Positions 34,558-46,189 of a DNA stretch of 64,000 nucleotides are shown here, piece after piece (positions within the stretch are counted from its first letter, which is position 1; each line of letters starts with the position of its first letter). The stretch is from Wurfbainia villosa (taxonomy: Eukaryota > Streptophyta > Magnoliopsida > Zingiberales > Zingiberaceae). The notes beneath the pieces are model-generated. The model had not been told where the DNA came from. It searched no databases and saw nothing but the letters and a program-made list of their open reading frames with translations. Made by a program: the position numbers and the translations under genes. The stretch spans positions 47,982,335 through 48,046,334 of the forward strand of contig CM046003.1 of assembly GCA_025175895.1 (NCBI GenBank). The letters are read 5' to 3'.

Positions 34558-35467
34558 GAACTTTGCTTATCCTTAAGCAAACCTCAGTGTCATGAAATTT
34601 AAAGGCATTGTTTCCATACTTAGCATATTAACTAAAATTATCAAGTGGTATTTTCAATCAAAGCAAATAGATATGTTCTAAAAGTTCACTAGGTTGGCTT
34701 TTTGTGCATGTGCTGAGAGAATTTTCTAAGGGATTCTCATTCCATGGTGAGTTAAGTCATCATTCTATAGCTTTCCTAAGGCCTCCGGGCACTTACTTTC
34801 CCTAAGCGAGGGTCGTTCCTTAGAATTAGCATAAAGTCTCAAAAGCATACTCGGTATTGAGAGAAATTAGTAGGTGTTTCCCCAATAACCTAACTCGGTC
34901 TCAAAGGGGCACCTAACCATTTTCACCTACGACAACTATTTTTTAACTCTCATTTTTTTTTCCTTTTTTTCTCTTTCTTCTTCTTTTTTTATTTTTTCTC
35001 TTTTTATTTTATCATCCTCACTAGCATTCCGATTTTTCCAAATGAGTTTACACAATCTGAGACACTCCAGTAACTAAAATGCTAAATCTAAAGTCACCTA
35101 TGGATTCCAAAGTACTAGACTACTAGGATGAATCGTAACTATGTATGTACTAGATTCTCCCTTTCAGAATATTCGATTAGTGTAAGTGAAAGATAAAAGC
35201 TAACAAGTGAAAATTAAGAACATCCATCAAAACATCCAAAAATAAAGTACCACAAGATAAATGAAGTTAAGCTATCTACGACATGGAAACAGATCATGAA
35301 AATTTTTGAAAACATCACTGAGGCAGCTTAAAGTGACTAACAACTAAGCGCTGAAAGGAACCTAAACAAATAATCTAAAACTAAACCTAGATGTCAAAGA
35401 AAACTAACACTAGTAGAAGAGCATATCAAAATTTGGGTCTCCCCCAGACTTAAATAAAATCATACCT
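34558..35467 (-). other. A2 3' untranslated region
   Basis: No gene seen. It has a long purine-rich tract on the element strand (about 34939-35010) and the duplicated polypurine motif TTTAAGTCTGGGGGAG (35454-35439) just after ORF2. Confidence 0.62.
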
Positions 35468-36976
35468 CTAGCATGGCGATCGAGGTGGGAAGTCTGTCAG
35501 TCTTTGCATGTCGAGCACCTGGGAGAATCGGGTGCTCAGTTGTTGGTGCCACATGTACATGTGGTCAACCTGAGAAGTGGTGGACGCAGCGACGGTTCTG
35601 TGCTCTTCCTCCCTGGCCCACTGTAATCATGCATTGTGCATGAACTGCTGAATCTCCTGACGATAGATAGCCTCCTCCTGATAATAGTCGTGGGCCTAGC
35701 CATAGAACTCCTCAACCCATTGAAAATGCTCTCGAAGGTCCTGAAACTCCTCCTATTCATAGGTTCTATGTTCCTCCCACTGCTACCCCTGTGTATGTTG
35801 CTCGGCGTAAATGTCGTCGAGGCACGATCAGAACTCGGAGAAATTATAGGTTGATGTACCTGCATCCTTCTCAAAGGTAGAAAAAGAAGGTGGTGCAGGT
35901 GTAGGATCGCGGCGTGGACTAGGTGGGCTCCTATACATAGGTGGGTATATAGGTGAATGATGGGCAGGAGGTGAAAGGGTGCATAAGTGGAGGGCCCTAC
36001 GTGTGGCGGGGACTCCACTATCAGATCCAATCTCCTATTGGAACGGTTGTTGATGGTGGTACGATCGGTGTTGGGGAGCCTAAGGGGTGGCAAATTATTC
36101 CTTACAAAGCAAAATGAATATCCTTCTCTAACTATCATCCTCATAGCCATGCACATCCCTAAATCTACACTAGGGCTCCCTCCTACCATATCTAATCCCT
36201 CACAATCATACCCCATCGTATCACAAATGTGGGTCAATAAACCCCCTAAGATAATCTCCCCCTTAAGTGCTTTCCCTACCTTAACTAGATGCCTAATGAA
36301 ATAGGACCCTACATCAATAGTATTTCTCTCTTGCAGCATGTCCCATAGGCAAAGAAGTTCGCTCAACCTCATGACCCCATCGCTCTCCCCCTACCAAAAA
36401 TGGTACTTGCCATGACTCGATGAATATATCTAAAAAAGGGTTTTGGAGTCGGGAGGCTTTGGCTCTTGAGGGGGCATATGTGTTTTCCCCTGTCAATTCA
36501 AACCAAAATAATCTAGCATTAAATTCGTTAGGGGTTCTCCTCTCTCCCCTACTAGGTAGTCCAAAACAAAGGTTCCATTGATTAAGGGTTCACTCATGCT
36601 CTATGTTAAATAACCTAAAGTTAATCTTGCCCTCTTCACTATCCTTTCCTGATAGGATCTCTGCATCCACCGAGCTCAAGAATTCTAAGACTACCCTAGG
36701 GTAAGTTAGGCATCTCACTCCCATAATCTCTTCCCAACCTACTTTTGCAAACAAACTTTGCACATCCCCAAACAAACCTAGGGTTTCTAAAAGATCTACA
36801 TCCAAATATCTAATAGCGGTGATTTTGCAGTTAGAAAGCATATTAAATCTATCCCTATGCTCATCATTACGAAAAATAATGCCTAAGGGAGTGTTACCTG
36901 CCTCGGGCTCTTGTCGAGCACTCCTCCTCAGCCTTGAAGGGGTAGCCTTTGTTGTTGCATGCTTTGTCCTCCTCAT
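35468..36976 (-). pseudogene. A2 ORF2: Athila-type 3' ORF, frameshifted
   Basis: Homologue of A1 ORF2. From ATG at 36976 (MRRTK) it reads RYLDVDLLETLGLFGDVQSL and GWEEIMGVRCLTYPRVVLEF, then meets TGA in the sequence IEHE-stop-TLNQW, the same stop position as in A1. A frameshift near 36400 moves it to another frame, giving LLCLWDMLQERNTIDVGSYF and on through the Pro/Ser-rich and helical tail. It is read through upstream to 37102, next to S1. Function unknown; no membrane segment is evident. Confidence 0.73.
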
Positions 36977-37103
36977 TTTTACTTCTTGAAGGCTTCTTGG
37001 AGGTTGGAGAGGGTCCTTGAAGGTTGGAGGAGATGATCTCGCACGAGATAGGGCAGAAAATTTGAGTCGCACGACTGATTTAGGGAAAATCGCACAGCTC
37101 ATG

Positions 37104-38226
37104 TGTTGGATCGATTTGAAATGCTAGAGGGGGGGGGGGGTGAATAGCGTCAAAACTTTCTTTTTGTTCGTTCGTTTAAAAAACCGAGTAGATAATTAAT
37201 TTGCACCGGAAAAGATAAGCAATAAAAAGAGAAGACAAATATTTTACTTGGTTCGTAGCCTTCGGCTACTACTCCAAGGCCCTAGTGGTCCTTGACCACG
37301 CACGGAGGGCAAAACACTAAACGTACTCCTCCTCATTGGAGGTAGGAGTTAATCGATACAAGAAAGAACAAAACTTGAGGTAGAGGGACACTCCCCCTCT
37401 CCTCGTTTACGATAAAAGCTCCGAAACAAGTAAATAAACAAATGATATAAAGCTAATACCGACGTATAAAAAATAAAGAAAATTAACCCTAGACGTCGGA
37501 GAAGAAAGACTTCATTATCGGATAGTTGTAGCTTTGTGGAGGCTTTTGGAAGCTTGGAATTGATGAGAAAACCCTAGGTTAGGACCTCCTTTAATAGCCT
37601 TTGAGCCCCTTTTCGAGAGGAACCCTAGCCAATCACAATTGAGCACCAATCTCCTTGAAATGGGGTGATAAGTCTTGACTCCTTGAAGCTGATCATTAAC
37701 CATCAGTCGACTGATGACCATCATCAGTCGACTGATGGTAGCATCAGTCGAATGCTAACCTCTGGCAGTCGACTGTTTGACGGCAGTTGAGTCCTCCAAG
37801 CTGGCAGTCGACTGATGCTAACTGCAAGGAAAAGTTAGCTTAACAAAAATATTATTTTGACGGCCTCCGACCGTCCGATCTCGACCTAGACCACCTATAG
37901 GATGTCTTTGGTCGGATCTACGCTTAAGATCATCCCCGTAAAGAGGATACGACCTTACTTACTCTTGCACACACACGAGCTTACATCGATACTTATTGTG
38001 TCACTTTCGCTTCTGGCCTTCCACTCGATTCCTTCGGTTCCCACCGAAGTCACTCGAGTGTCACCCGACCACCGCGGCTTCCTCCGGGTGTCGCTAGCCT
38101 TCAGCTCCAGCTATAGCAATTTTTTGCACACTAGATTCAGCTCGTGAGATAACGACATGAGCTTAACTTTGTATCCTTTGCTATAATCAAAACTCAGGTT
38201 CGACTTAGGTGCCTACTGCACCAACA
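37104..38226 (-). repeat. S1 3' LTR
   Basis: On the minus strand it starts TGTTGGTGCAGTAGGCACC and ends GATCCAACA. It contains intact CAGTCGACTG palindromes (37700-37825) and the end motif TATTCACCCCCC with a 12-13 base homopolymer (37130-37141). The pair at 44638-45745 is almost identical outside the palindromes. Confidence 0.92.
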
Positions 38227-38240
38227 ATCTCCCCCTTTTT
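38227..38240 (-). promoter_or_regulatory. S1 polypurine tract
   Basis: AAAAAGGGGGAGAT on the minus strand, identical to family G. Confidence 0.87.
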
Positions 38241-39165
38241 GATTTATGGCAAACCCACATACAAAGTTAAGTAAATAGCAAGCATGAAGAATAATGTGCA
38301 TTAGAAACAAACAAAAAATAAAGAAGATTAAGTTGGAGTAGTAAGGATTTTCTTCAAGTACTCCCCCTTAAGGAAACCTCCCCCTTGACCGAGGGTGAGT
38401 CTTGAAGAAAGACCTTAATCCTCCCCTTTGAGGGTTGCTTTAAGTAATTAACATTACTTAAAGTTGGCCTTAGTAAAATGTTTAAGTTAAGAGTTCTTCT
38501 TAACTTGGCCCTTTCTCCCCCTTAAGTAAAACATTAAGGGCATAATGTTTAAAAATAAGTAAAACGTTGATGGCACAAATAAGTTTAAGTTAAGAATTCT
38601 CTTAATTTGGCCTTTAATAAGTTTTCAAAACTTAAAGTTAACTTTTGGTTTAAATATAAAGTAAGAGTTAAGTTATCAAAAAAAATTTTGACCCCTTAAC
38701 TAAGTAAGAGTTAAGTTATCAAGAAAAATTTTGACCCCTTAACTTTGGCCTTTCTCCCCCTTTTGCCATATATCGAAAAGACTGAGGGTGTGTTTGAAAA
38801 TAATATACTGAAAATAAGTTTATCTATAAAATATTCGACTCATATTTGGCTTGATTGATATAAAAGATCAACCAGTCCTGGTCAGAGTCGGTTAGTATGT
38901 ATGATTATACTCCGTGGTTCATGGCGATGCACTAGCTCTACATCTGGAACTAGGAGTAAGGTCCTAACATCTCACGCCCATCTACGTGGCTAAGTACACA
39001 AACACATTAGTCCTATTTGTTGTGAGATGTATTGGCTCCTTAAATCTATAGGTGCATGATATCTAAGGTATGTCCTATGCTAGTTCCATAAAAATGAAAA
39101 TTAAGAAATAGTAGTAAGAAAATACAATTTGCATGTTCCTATTCTACTACTCACATGCCCAATTT
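38241..39165 (-). other. S1 3' untranslated region
   Basis: No gene. It contains hairpins 38438-38463 (CTTTAAGTAA/TTACTTAAAG) and 38484-38506 (AAGTTAAGA/TCTTAACTT), a 44-base tandem duplication (about 38660-38747) and the stem ACATCTCAC (38967-38975)/GTGAGATGT (39022-39030) also found in family G. Confidence 0.68.
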
Positions 39166-40930
39166 TTATCTTAATAGACTAAATTCGGCTTCGGGTAGGG
39201 GTTTAGTAAATAGGTCTGCTAAGTTAGACTTCGATTCGACATATTCAAGTTGTATGGCTCCGTTGGCCACATGTTCTCGAATGAAATGGTGTTTGACCTC
39301 TATATGTTTGGTCCTAGAGTGACATATCGGATTCTTAGTAAGATTAATTGAACTAATGTTATCTACGTGAAGTTTTGTATTCGTAAAGTCTAACTTAAAG
39401 TCACGGAGAGTGTGCTTCATCCAAAGAAGTTGAGTGACACTCTCACCCATCGCGATGTATTCGGCTTCGGTGGTAGATAAGGCAACATAGTGTTGCTTCC
39501 TACTGCACCAACTCACTAGACTCGAGCCAAGAAGTTGACAACAACCACTCGTGCTCTTTCTATCAAGCTTACTACCGGCATAGTCCGAATCGGAGTAGCC
39601 GGTTAGTTTGAACTCGGTAGATCTAGGATACCAAATACCGACATTAAGTGTACCCTTAAGATATCTAAGGATACGCTTGACTAGAGTTAGGTGAGACTCC
39701 TTGGCACAGGTTTGAAATCTTGCGCACATACTCACTGCAAATAAGATATCCGGTCGGCTTGCAGTTAAGTAAAGGAGACTCCCTATTATGCTTCTATAGT
39801 ATTTTAAATCAATTGGGTTTCCAATTACATCTTCTTCTATATTAACATTAGTTAACATTAGTGTCTTGCATTCCAAAGCGTTTAATTAATTCCCTAGTAT
39901 ATTTGCGTTGATGTAGGTATATTCCATCTTTAGTTTGTTTAATTTGTAATCCTAAGAAGAAACTTAATTCGCCTACTAAATTCATTTCAAATTCGCTTTC
40001 CATAAGTGAAATAAACTCATTTAGTAGGATTGAATTGGTGGTTCTGAAAATGATATCATCTACGTAGATTTGGGCTATGAATATGTCTTTACCTAAGGTT
40101 TTTACGAAAAGGGTTGGGTCAACTATACCTTGGTTAAAGCCTTTGGACTTAAGATAAATCGAAAGTCTCTCGTACCAAACTCGCAGAGCTTGTTTAAGTC
40201 CATAAAGAGATTTCTTTAATCTAAGGACATGATCAGGTTTGTCTAAACTTTCGAAACCGGGGGGTTGACTAACATAAACTTCTTCTTTAATGTATCCATT
40301 TAAGAATGCAGATTTGACATCCATTTGAAACAACTTAAATCCTCGATGTGCTGCATATGCTAATAGCATTCGAATGGACTCTAATCTAGCTACTGGGGCA
40401 TAGGTCTCGTCGTAATCTAAACCTTTGACTTGACTAAACCCTTTAGCAACTAGTCTAGCTTTATTTCTAACTACTTCACCTTTATCATCAATTTTATTTC
40501 TAAACACCCACCTTGTTCCAATGATTGTTTTATCTTTAGGTGGTGGTACTAATTCCCATACTTCGTTCCTAGTGAATTGAGCCAACTCTTCTTGCATTGC
40601 AATAATCCAATCGGGATCAAGAAGAGCTTGGTCAATAGTTTTGGGTTCAATTTTAGAAATCAAAGATATTTGACTAAGGTTTCTGTATGAGGCTCTAGTT
40701 CGAACTCCTAGACTTGGATCACCTATCACTTGGTCGATAGGATGATTCGTTTGAGTCCTAGTTGGATTTGGGTTTGAGTCTACAACTTGATCCATAGGAT
40801 GACTCGTTTGAGTTCTAGTTTGGTTGGAATCATCTATCACTTGATCAATAGAGTGACTTGGTTGACTTAGGTTAGGATTAACACTAGACCTGATCTCCGG
40901 ATCAGAGTTAGGTCTAGTATGAGTCGGCTC
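39166..40930 (-). pseudogene. pol: S1 reverse transcriptase and RNase H
   Basis: Main frame 40840-39848: TRWVFRNKIDDKGEVVRNKA, KGFSQVKGLDYDETYAPVAR, DVKSAFLNG, PPGFE, KSLYGLKQALRVWYERL, and IYVDDIIF with the catalytic YVDD. Thumb and RNase H continue in 39876-39166 in a shifted frame: RPDILFAVSMCARF, DSDYAGSKLDRKSTSG, STTEAEYIA, HVDNISS and NLADLFTKPLPEAEF. The catalytic residues are visible; the frameshift near 39870 is the main lesion. Confidence 0.9.
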
Positions 40931-40960
40931 GCTAATTGGGGTTGCCGGGGGCTTTGTAGG

Positions 40961-41830
40961 TTAGTGTCCTTCATCAAATACTACATTGATAGTCTCCTCG
41001 ACTCTAAGGGTTTCATGGTTATATACTCTATAAGCTCTACTTGTAGTCGAGTATCCTAGAAAGATTCCGGTCGTGGTTTTGGATGTAAATTTCCCTAGGT
41101 AATCTTTAGTGTTTAGGATATGTACCTTACACCCAAATACCCTAAAGTACTTGATGCTAGGTATTTTATCGTGATAAATCTCGTATGAGGTCTTAAGGTG
41201 CCTCTTTACCATAAGGATCCTATTCTAGACATAGCATGCCGTACTCACGGCTTCCGCCCAAAACCTATCAGGTAGGTTATACTCATTAAGCATTGTCCTA
41301 GCGACTTCTTGTAGGGTTCTATTTTTGCGTTCTACTAGGCCATTTTGTTGTGGAGTTCTAGGGCAAGAGAACTCATGGTGGTATCCATTTAGGTTACAGA
41401 AGTCTGTAAACCTATGGTTTTCGAATTCACCACCATGATCAGTCCTAAGTCTTTTGATTTTAATGCTTTGTTGATTTTATATGAACTTAAATAGGTTGAT
41501 TAATTGATCTAGGGTATCACTTTTGTGTTTGATGAACCTAACCCAAGTAAATCTAGAGTAGTCATCAATAATGACTAAACAGAATTTACTTCCGTTAAGT
41601 GACTTAGCTCCGTGTGAATCAAATAGATCCATGTGTAGGAGCTCAAGCACACTTTTGGTTCATTCTTGACTAGTTTGTTGATGTTGTGTCCTAGATTGTT
41701 TACCTTGTTGACAAGCATTACATATTTTATTATCCAAGTTGTTGAGGTTAGGCAAACCTCTGACTAAACCACTCTGACTCATCTTGTGGATGAGTCTTGG
41801 GTGTGAGTGACCGAGTCGTCGGTGCCACAA
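40961..41830 (-). pseudogene. pol: S1 integrase
   Basis: Zinc-binding HHCC part (LWHRRLGHSHPRL, CNACQQGK) near 41815-41700, then catalytic Asp in LHMDLFD, Asp in RTDHGGEFEN and Glu in NGLVERKN. The C-terminal domain 41212-40961 reads YEIYHDKIPSIKYFRVFGCK and GIFLGYSTTSRAYRVYN. Several in-frame stops (for example TGA after TSQE near 41665) interrupt the core. Confidence 0.85.
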
Positions 41831-42208
41831 TCATGATTCATCTTGCCGTGTCATAAGACACTTAGTTGAGGAGTTAATTAAGTTGATAGTGTAAATATTG
41901 TTATTTCTAGTCCCTTTAAGAATTGTTTTAGAGGTTTCGTTTGTATTAATTACGCATTCATTTTCTAGAAATATGACCTTATAGTTATTATCACACAATT
42001 GGCTTACACTGAGAAGATTATATTGAAAATTTTCTACTAATAAAACGTTTTGAATGACAAAATTTGAGTTAAGCTCAATATCACATGATCCGATGATTTT
42101 GAGCTTGTCGTTATTTCCAAAGGCTACCGATCCTTGTCGTTTGAATCGAAGCTTCAAAAACTTGAGTTGATCCCCGGTCATGTGTCGGGAGCAACCACTG
42201 TACAACAT
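41831..42208 (-). pseudogene. pol: S1 protease with catalytic Asp lost
   Basis: Reads MLYSGCSRHMTGDQLKF where SIRE-type proteases have LDSGCSRHMTGD, so the catalytic Asp is replaced by Tyr. It continues with VAFGNNDKLKIIG and NLLSVSQLCD, the usual link to the integrase zinc region. Confidence 0.87.
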
Positions 42209-42792
42209 CCATTGATCCTACACGCAAGGTAGTTGGATCAGATCTTGGATTTATTAAAAATTGGTTGAAAATTATTAACCTAAATCATCTCACCCATGTC
42301 TACATGATCAAACATGTTAATCCTATATGTTCTTGTGAGATGACTTCCAATTTTAGTTGAATTAAATTTAATGACTTAAACACTTGTCAACCTTGCGTTA
42401 GATTCGGATTTGACCTTAGGCTCATCAAGTCACCTTTTCAAGATCATGGCTTCCAGGTCGTGGCGAGGCATAGAGGCCTTCTTTGATCGGAACAATGACC
42501 ACTTCCTTAGACAAAGCCATTTTCAAGAAAATAGAGACTTGACTCACCTAAGACCACTTCCTGGTCTAACTAGTCTAGGATACGGCGAGGTAGCTTCAGC
42601 TAGTTCTGCTCGGTCAAGTGCACCGAACTAGATGCACCTTATCTAGCCCGAATACACAAGACTCCGCTTTCCTAGCGTACTATCATCTCGCCGCGTCCTG
42701 GTACTATGTTATCAAGTATTGACGAGTTATAGTCCTATCTAACCATTCTGAAAAGAAAAATCAAACTAACTAAAAACCTAAGCATGCAATTT
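42209..42792 (-). other. S1 gag-protease spacer
   Basis: About 580 bases without a supported frame between the gag stop and the protease. It holds the stem CATCTCAC (42286-42293)/GTGAGATG (42335-42342). It could be a degraded coding segment, an insertion or an unspliced intron-like spacer. Confidence 0.5.
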
Positions 42793-44429
42793 CTAAGTTA
42801 AAACACAAACAAATTTCGTACTAGCTCCCCCTGGACCGTTGATTCGATTCGGTCTCTCCACATAGTGGATTTGGTCCTTGGGAACCCAGTACTGGTTTGA
42901 TCCTAAGTTTGAAATCAAGGTGGTCTTAGGGACCCATGCTTGGAAATGTTTTTTATGTCGACTTACGATTGACATATACGACTTATTGGTCATGTTTGAG
43001 CTAAACCCTAGCCCGACCTTGTTGTACACGACCCTTTTCGATCCAAGTAGGAGGTCAAGTCCTTTGGATCCCAAAGTAAACCTTTCCAACATATTCCTAA
43101 GATCTTCGACTTGACTTTTCAAGAGTGAGTTCTCAACTTCGAGTTTTTCAATCCGAGTTGAGTCCTTCTCTTGAACTCGACTAGTCGAAGAGGTTAGGGA
43201 GACCTCGTGTTTAAGGAGTTTAACTTCCTCAACCAGGGTCTCGACCTTGGACTCGGACTTAGCTAACTTTTTATTTAAAAACTTAATTGCACTATAAAGT
43301 GTAGTAATAAGAGACCGACTTACCTTGAGTGTATCTTTTGAACCGGATGCGTATCCGTGGCTCGTCTTGAATAGTGCTTCGCAGTCCGACTCATCTTCGG
43401 TTTCCGATTCAAGTTCCGATTCCAACTCCGTCTCCGATTCCACCGGTTTAGCCATGAGGACTCGATCATTATCTTCTTCCTCGGAAGCTTCTTCCCAAGT
43501 AGCGTTAAGTGCCTTTTTGTGTTTTGGTGTCTTGCTCTTGAGTTTTGGGCATTCGGACTTAATATGTCCAAACCTGTTGCATTCATAACATCTTATGTTT
43601 GAACTTTTAGGCTTACCTTCGTTGGGTCGAGTGAAGGCTCATTTTCGGCCCTTGACTATCCTCTGAACTAGGTTGACTAGTTCGACCTCCATTTCTGAGT
43701 CGACCTCCGAATCGGACTCATCCTCTTCTTCCTTCGGGGGTGGCTTGCTGGCGGTTTTCTTCTTTGAACCTGCAAATAGTGCTATACCTTTCTCGGGTTC
43801 CGAGTTAGACTGCTCATGAAGTTCGAAATCAGAAAAAAGTTCATCTAATCTAAGTTTAGAGAGATCCTTGGAGACCTTGTAGGCATCGACCATGGATGCC
43901 CACAAGGTAGTCCTCGGAAAGGAGTTTAGGACATACCTTATAAGGTCGCGATTTTCGACCTTTTGCCCGATTGCGTGTAGATTGTTGACTATGTCCTGGA
44001 CGCGAGCGTGGAGTTGCGTTGCTATTTCATGTTCCTGCATTTTTAGATTATATAATTTATTAAATAGAAGGTCACGCTTACATACCTTGGCTTCATCGGT
44101 CCCTTCGTGTAGCTCCACTAGCTTTGTCCATAGGTCCTTTGCGCTGATGAAGGGGCCGACGCGATTTAACTCCTCCTTGGACAGCCGCATTGGAGGATTT
44201 GTGTTGCCTTGGCATCGGCTTCGACTTGTCATTTTGTCGCAATGGTCCATTGATCATAACCCAAGAATTCACCCACTTCGTTAGTCGGAAGTGTGAACCC
44301 CGTTTGGATTATGATCCACATCTCGATTTGGGTTTTGAGAAAGCATTCCATCTGACCTTTCCAGTAATGGAAATCATCTCCGTTGTAAAACGGAGGTCGG
44401 ACGGTGCTAAAACCCTCGAGATGGGTCAT
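42793..44429 (-). pseudogene. gag: S1 Gag (UBN2-like domain, one zinc knuckle, coiled coils)
   Basis: Starts MTHLEGFSTVRPPFYNGDDF at 44429 and has KGQMECFLKTQIEMW; a stop and frameshift near 44200-44230 lead to the UBN2 core LSKEELNRVGPFISAKDLW, MQEHEIATQLHARVQDIVNN and LRLDELFSDFELHE (44250-43639). One knuckle, CYECNRFGHIKSEC, lies near 43580. The last frame (43455-42793) is acidic, then has heptad-like leucines (IEKLEVENSLLKSQVEDL) and ends GSNQYWVPKDQIHYVE. The start, coiled coil and terminal WVPK motif correspond to parts of family G gag. Confidence 0.87.
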
Positions 44430-44623
44430 TGGAGCAAAAAAAAACAAGGAGACTAAAACGAAAACCTAGCAACGACAAAAACACACGAAAGTACCAAGAC
44501 TTGCATCTTGGATTAGTAGTACAGAAGAAAATCTAACAAAAAGAGATAAAATAGAATTAAAAAAAATAAAAAAAATTGTAAAATGGCTAGATTGGTGGTT
44601 TCACCAAATCTTAGCAACCCCCG

Positions 44624-44635
44624 GCTCTGATACCA
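44624..44635 (-). promoter_or_regulatory. S1 primer binding site (tRNA-iMet type)
   Basis: TGGTATCAGAGC on the minus strand, two bases inside the 5' LTR. Confidence 0.9.
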
Positions 44636-44637
44636 AT

Positions 44638-45745
44638 TGTTGGATCGATTTGAACTGCTAGAGGGGGGTGAATAACGTTAAAACTTTCTTTTTGTTCGTT
44701 CGTTTAAAAGACCGAGTAGATAATTAATTTGCAGTGGAAAAGATAAGCAATAAAAAGAGAAGAAAAATATTTTATTTGGTTCGTAGCCTTCGGCTACTAT
44801 TCCAAGGCCCTAGTGGTCCTTGACCACGCACGGAGGGCAAAACACTAAACGAACTCCTCCTCGTTGAAGGTAGGAGTTAATCGATACAAGAAAGAACAAA
44901 ACTTGAGGTAGAGGGACACTCCCCCTCTCCTCGTTTACGATAAAAGCTCCGAAACAAGTAAATAAACAACTGATATAAAGCTAATACCGACGTACAAAAA
45001 ATAAAGAAAATTAACCCTAGATGTCGGAGAAGAAAGACTTCGTTGTCGGAGAGTTGTAGCTTTGCGGAGGCTTTTGGAAGCTTGGAATTGATGAGAAAAC
45101 CCTAGGTTAGGACCTCCTTTTATAGCCTTTGAGCCCCTTTTCGAGAGGAACCCTAGCCAATCACAATTGAGCACCAATCTCCTTGAAATGGGGTGATAAG
45201 CCTTGACTGGGCCGATCATTGACCATCAATGATCGATGGCTATCATCACGGACCGATGGTAGCATCACCGAATGCTAACCTCTCGAGCCGATCGTTTGAC
45301 GGCAGCTTGAGTCCTCCAAGCCGGGCAATGATCGATGCTAGCTACAAGGCAAAGTTAGCTTAACAAAAATATTATTTTGACGGCCTCCGACCGTCCGATC
45401 TCGACCTAGACCACCTATAGGATGGCTTTGGTCGGATCTACGCTTAAGATCATCCCCATAAAGAGGATACGACCTTACTTACTCTCGCACACACACGAGC
45501 TTACCTCGATACTTACTGTGTCGCTTTTACTTCCGGCCTTCCACTCGATTCCTTCGGCTCCCTCCGAAGTCACTCGAGTGTCGCCCGACCACGCGGCTTC
45601 CTCCGGGTGTCTCTAGCCTTCAGCTCCAGCTATAGCAATTTTTTGCACACTCGATTCAGCTCGTGAGATAACGACATGAGCTTAACTTTGTATCGTTTGC
45701 TATAATCAAAACTCAGGTTCAACTTAGGTGCCTACTGCACCAACA
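44638..45745 (-). repeat. S1 5' LTR (1108 bp)
   Basis: Pair of 37104-38226 with the same TG...CA ends. At 45225-45340 the CAGTCGACTG palindromes present in the partner are replaced by different short sequences. Confidence 0.92.
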
Positions 45746-45750
45746 TCATG

Positions 45751-46189
45751 CCCCTTTAAAGGGGTGCAACATGGCCGTGTGGAATCCACACAGTCGACTG
45801 TGTCAGGCTCTGACCTGGGCATTTTTAAAAAGTCCAAAATTTGGCATGAATGTGTTGAATTAGCACAATCATCCATGTACAACTTTGGATTTTTTTTTCC
45901 TAGAGTGCAACACGGCCTGAGCCTTTCCACACACCCTGTCATGTGCTCTTCTGACCGTTGGGCACGGTCGTGTGAAATTCACATGGCCGCTCGTGCTTCC
46001 TTCTGGGGTTCTAAAAAGGAATCTCCCTTCTACCTAGCAAGTTCTACATAGCCCTAAACTACTTGAAAGGATTCTAATGGACAAAAAATTATACCTAAAC
46101 CTAGCATGCATGAATGTAAAAAACCAAGAAAATTAAACTTGAGTTGTCTCCCAAAAAGCGCTTGTTTAAGGTCTTTAGCTCGACAATAC
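45751..46189 (-). other. A2 spacer where pol is expected
   Basis: No reverse transcriptase or integrase motif. It contains LTR-like words such as GGCCGTGTGGAATCCACAC (45771-45789), which recall the CACACGG palindromes of Athila LTRs, and a T-rich stretch. Confidence 0.55.

Larger units (their letters stand above)
37104..45745 (-). mobile_element. S1: SIRE-like Ty1/copia retrotransposon, near complete
   Basis: LTRs 37104-38226 and 44638-45745, flanked by the perfect duplication TCATG (37099-37103 and 45746-45750) inside A2. On the minus strand: primer site, gag with UBN2-like domain and one zinc knuckle, a 580-base spacer, protease, integrase, reverse transcriptase with YVDD, RNase H, a 0.9 kb 3' untranslated region and polypurine tract. 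Long LTRs, long gag with coiled coils and a DSGCSRHMTG-type protease site suggest the SIRE/Maximus lineage. Stops and frameshifts make it inactive. It is the only element here with the full enzyme set that also shares signals with family G. Confidence 0.92.
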
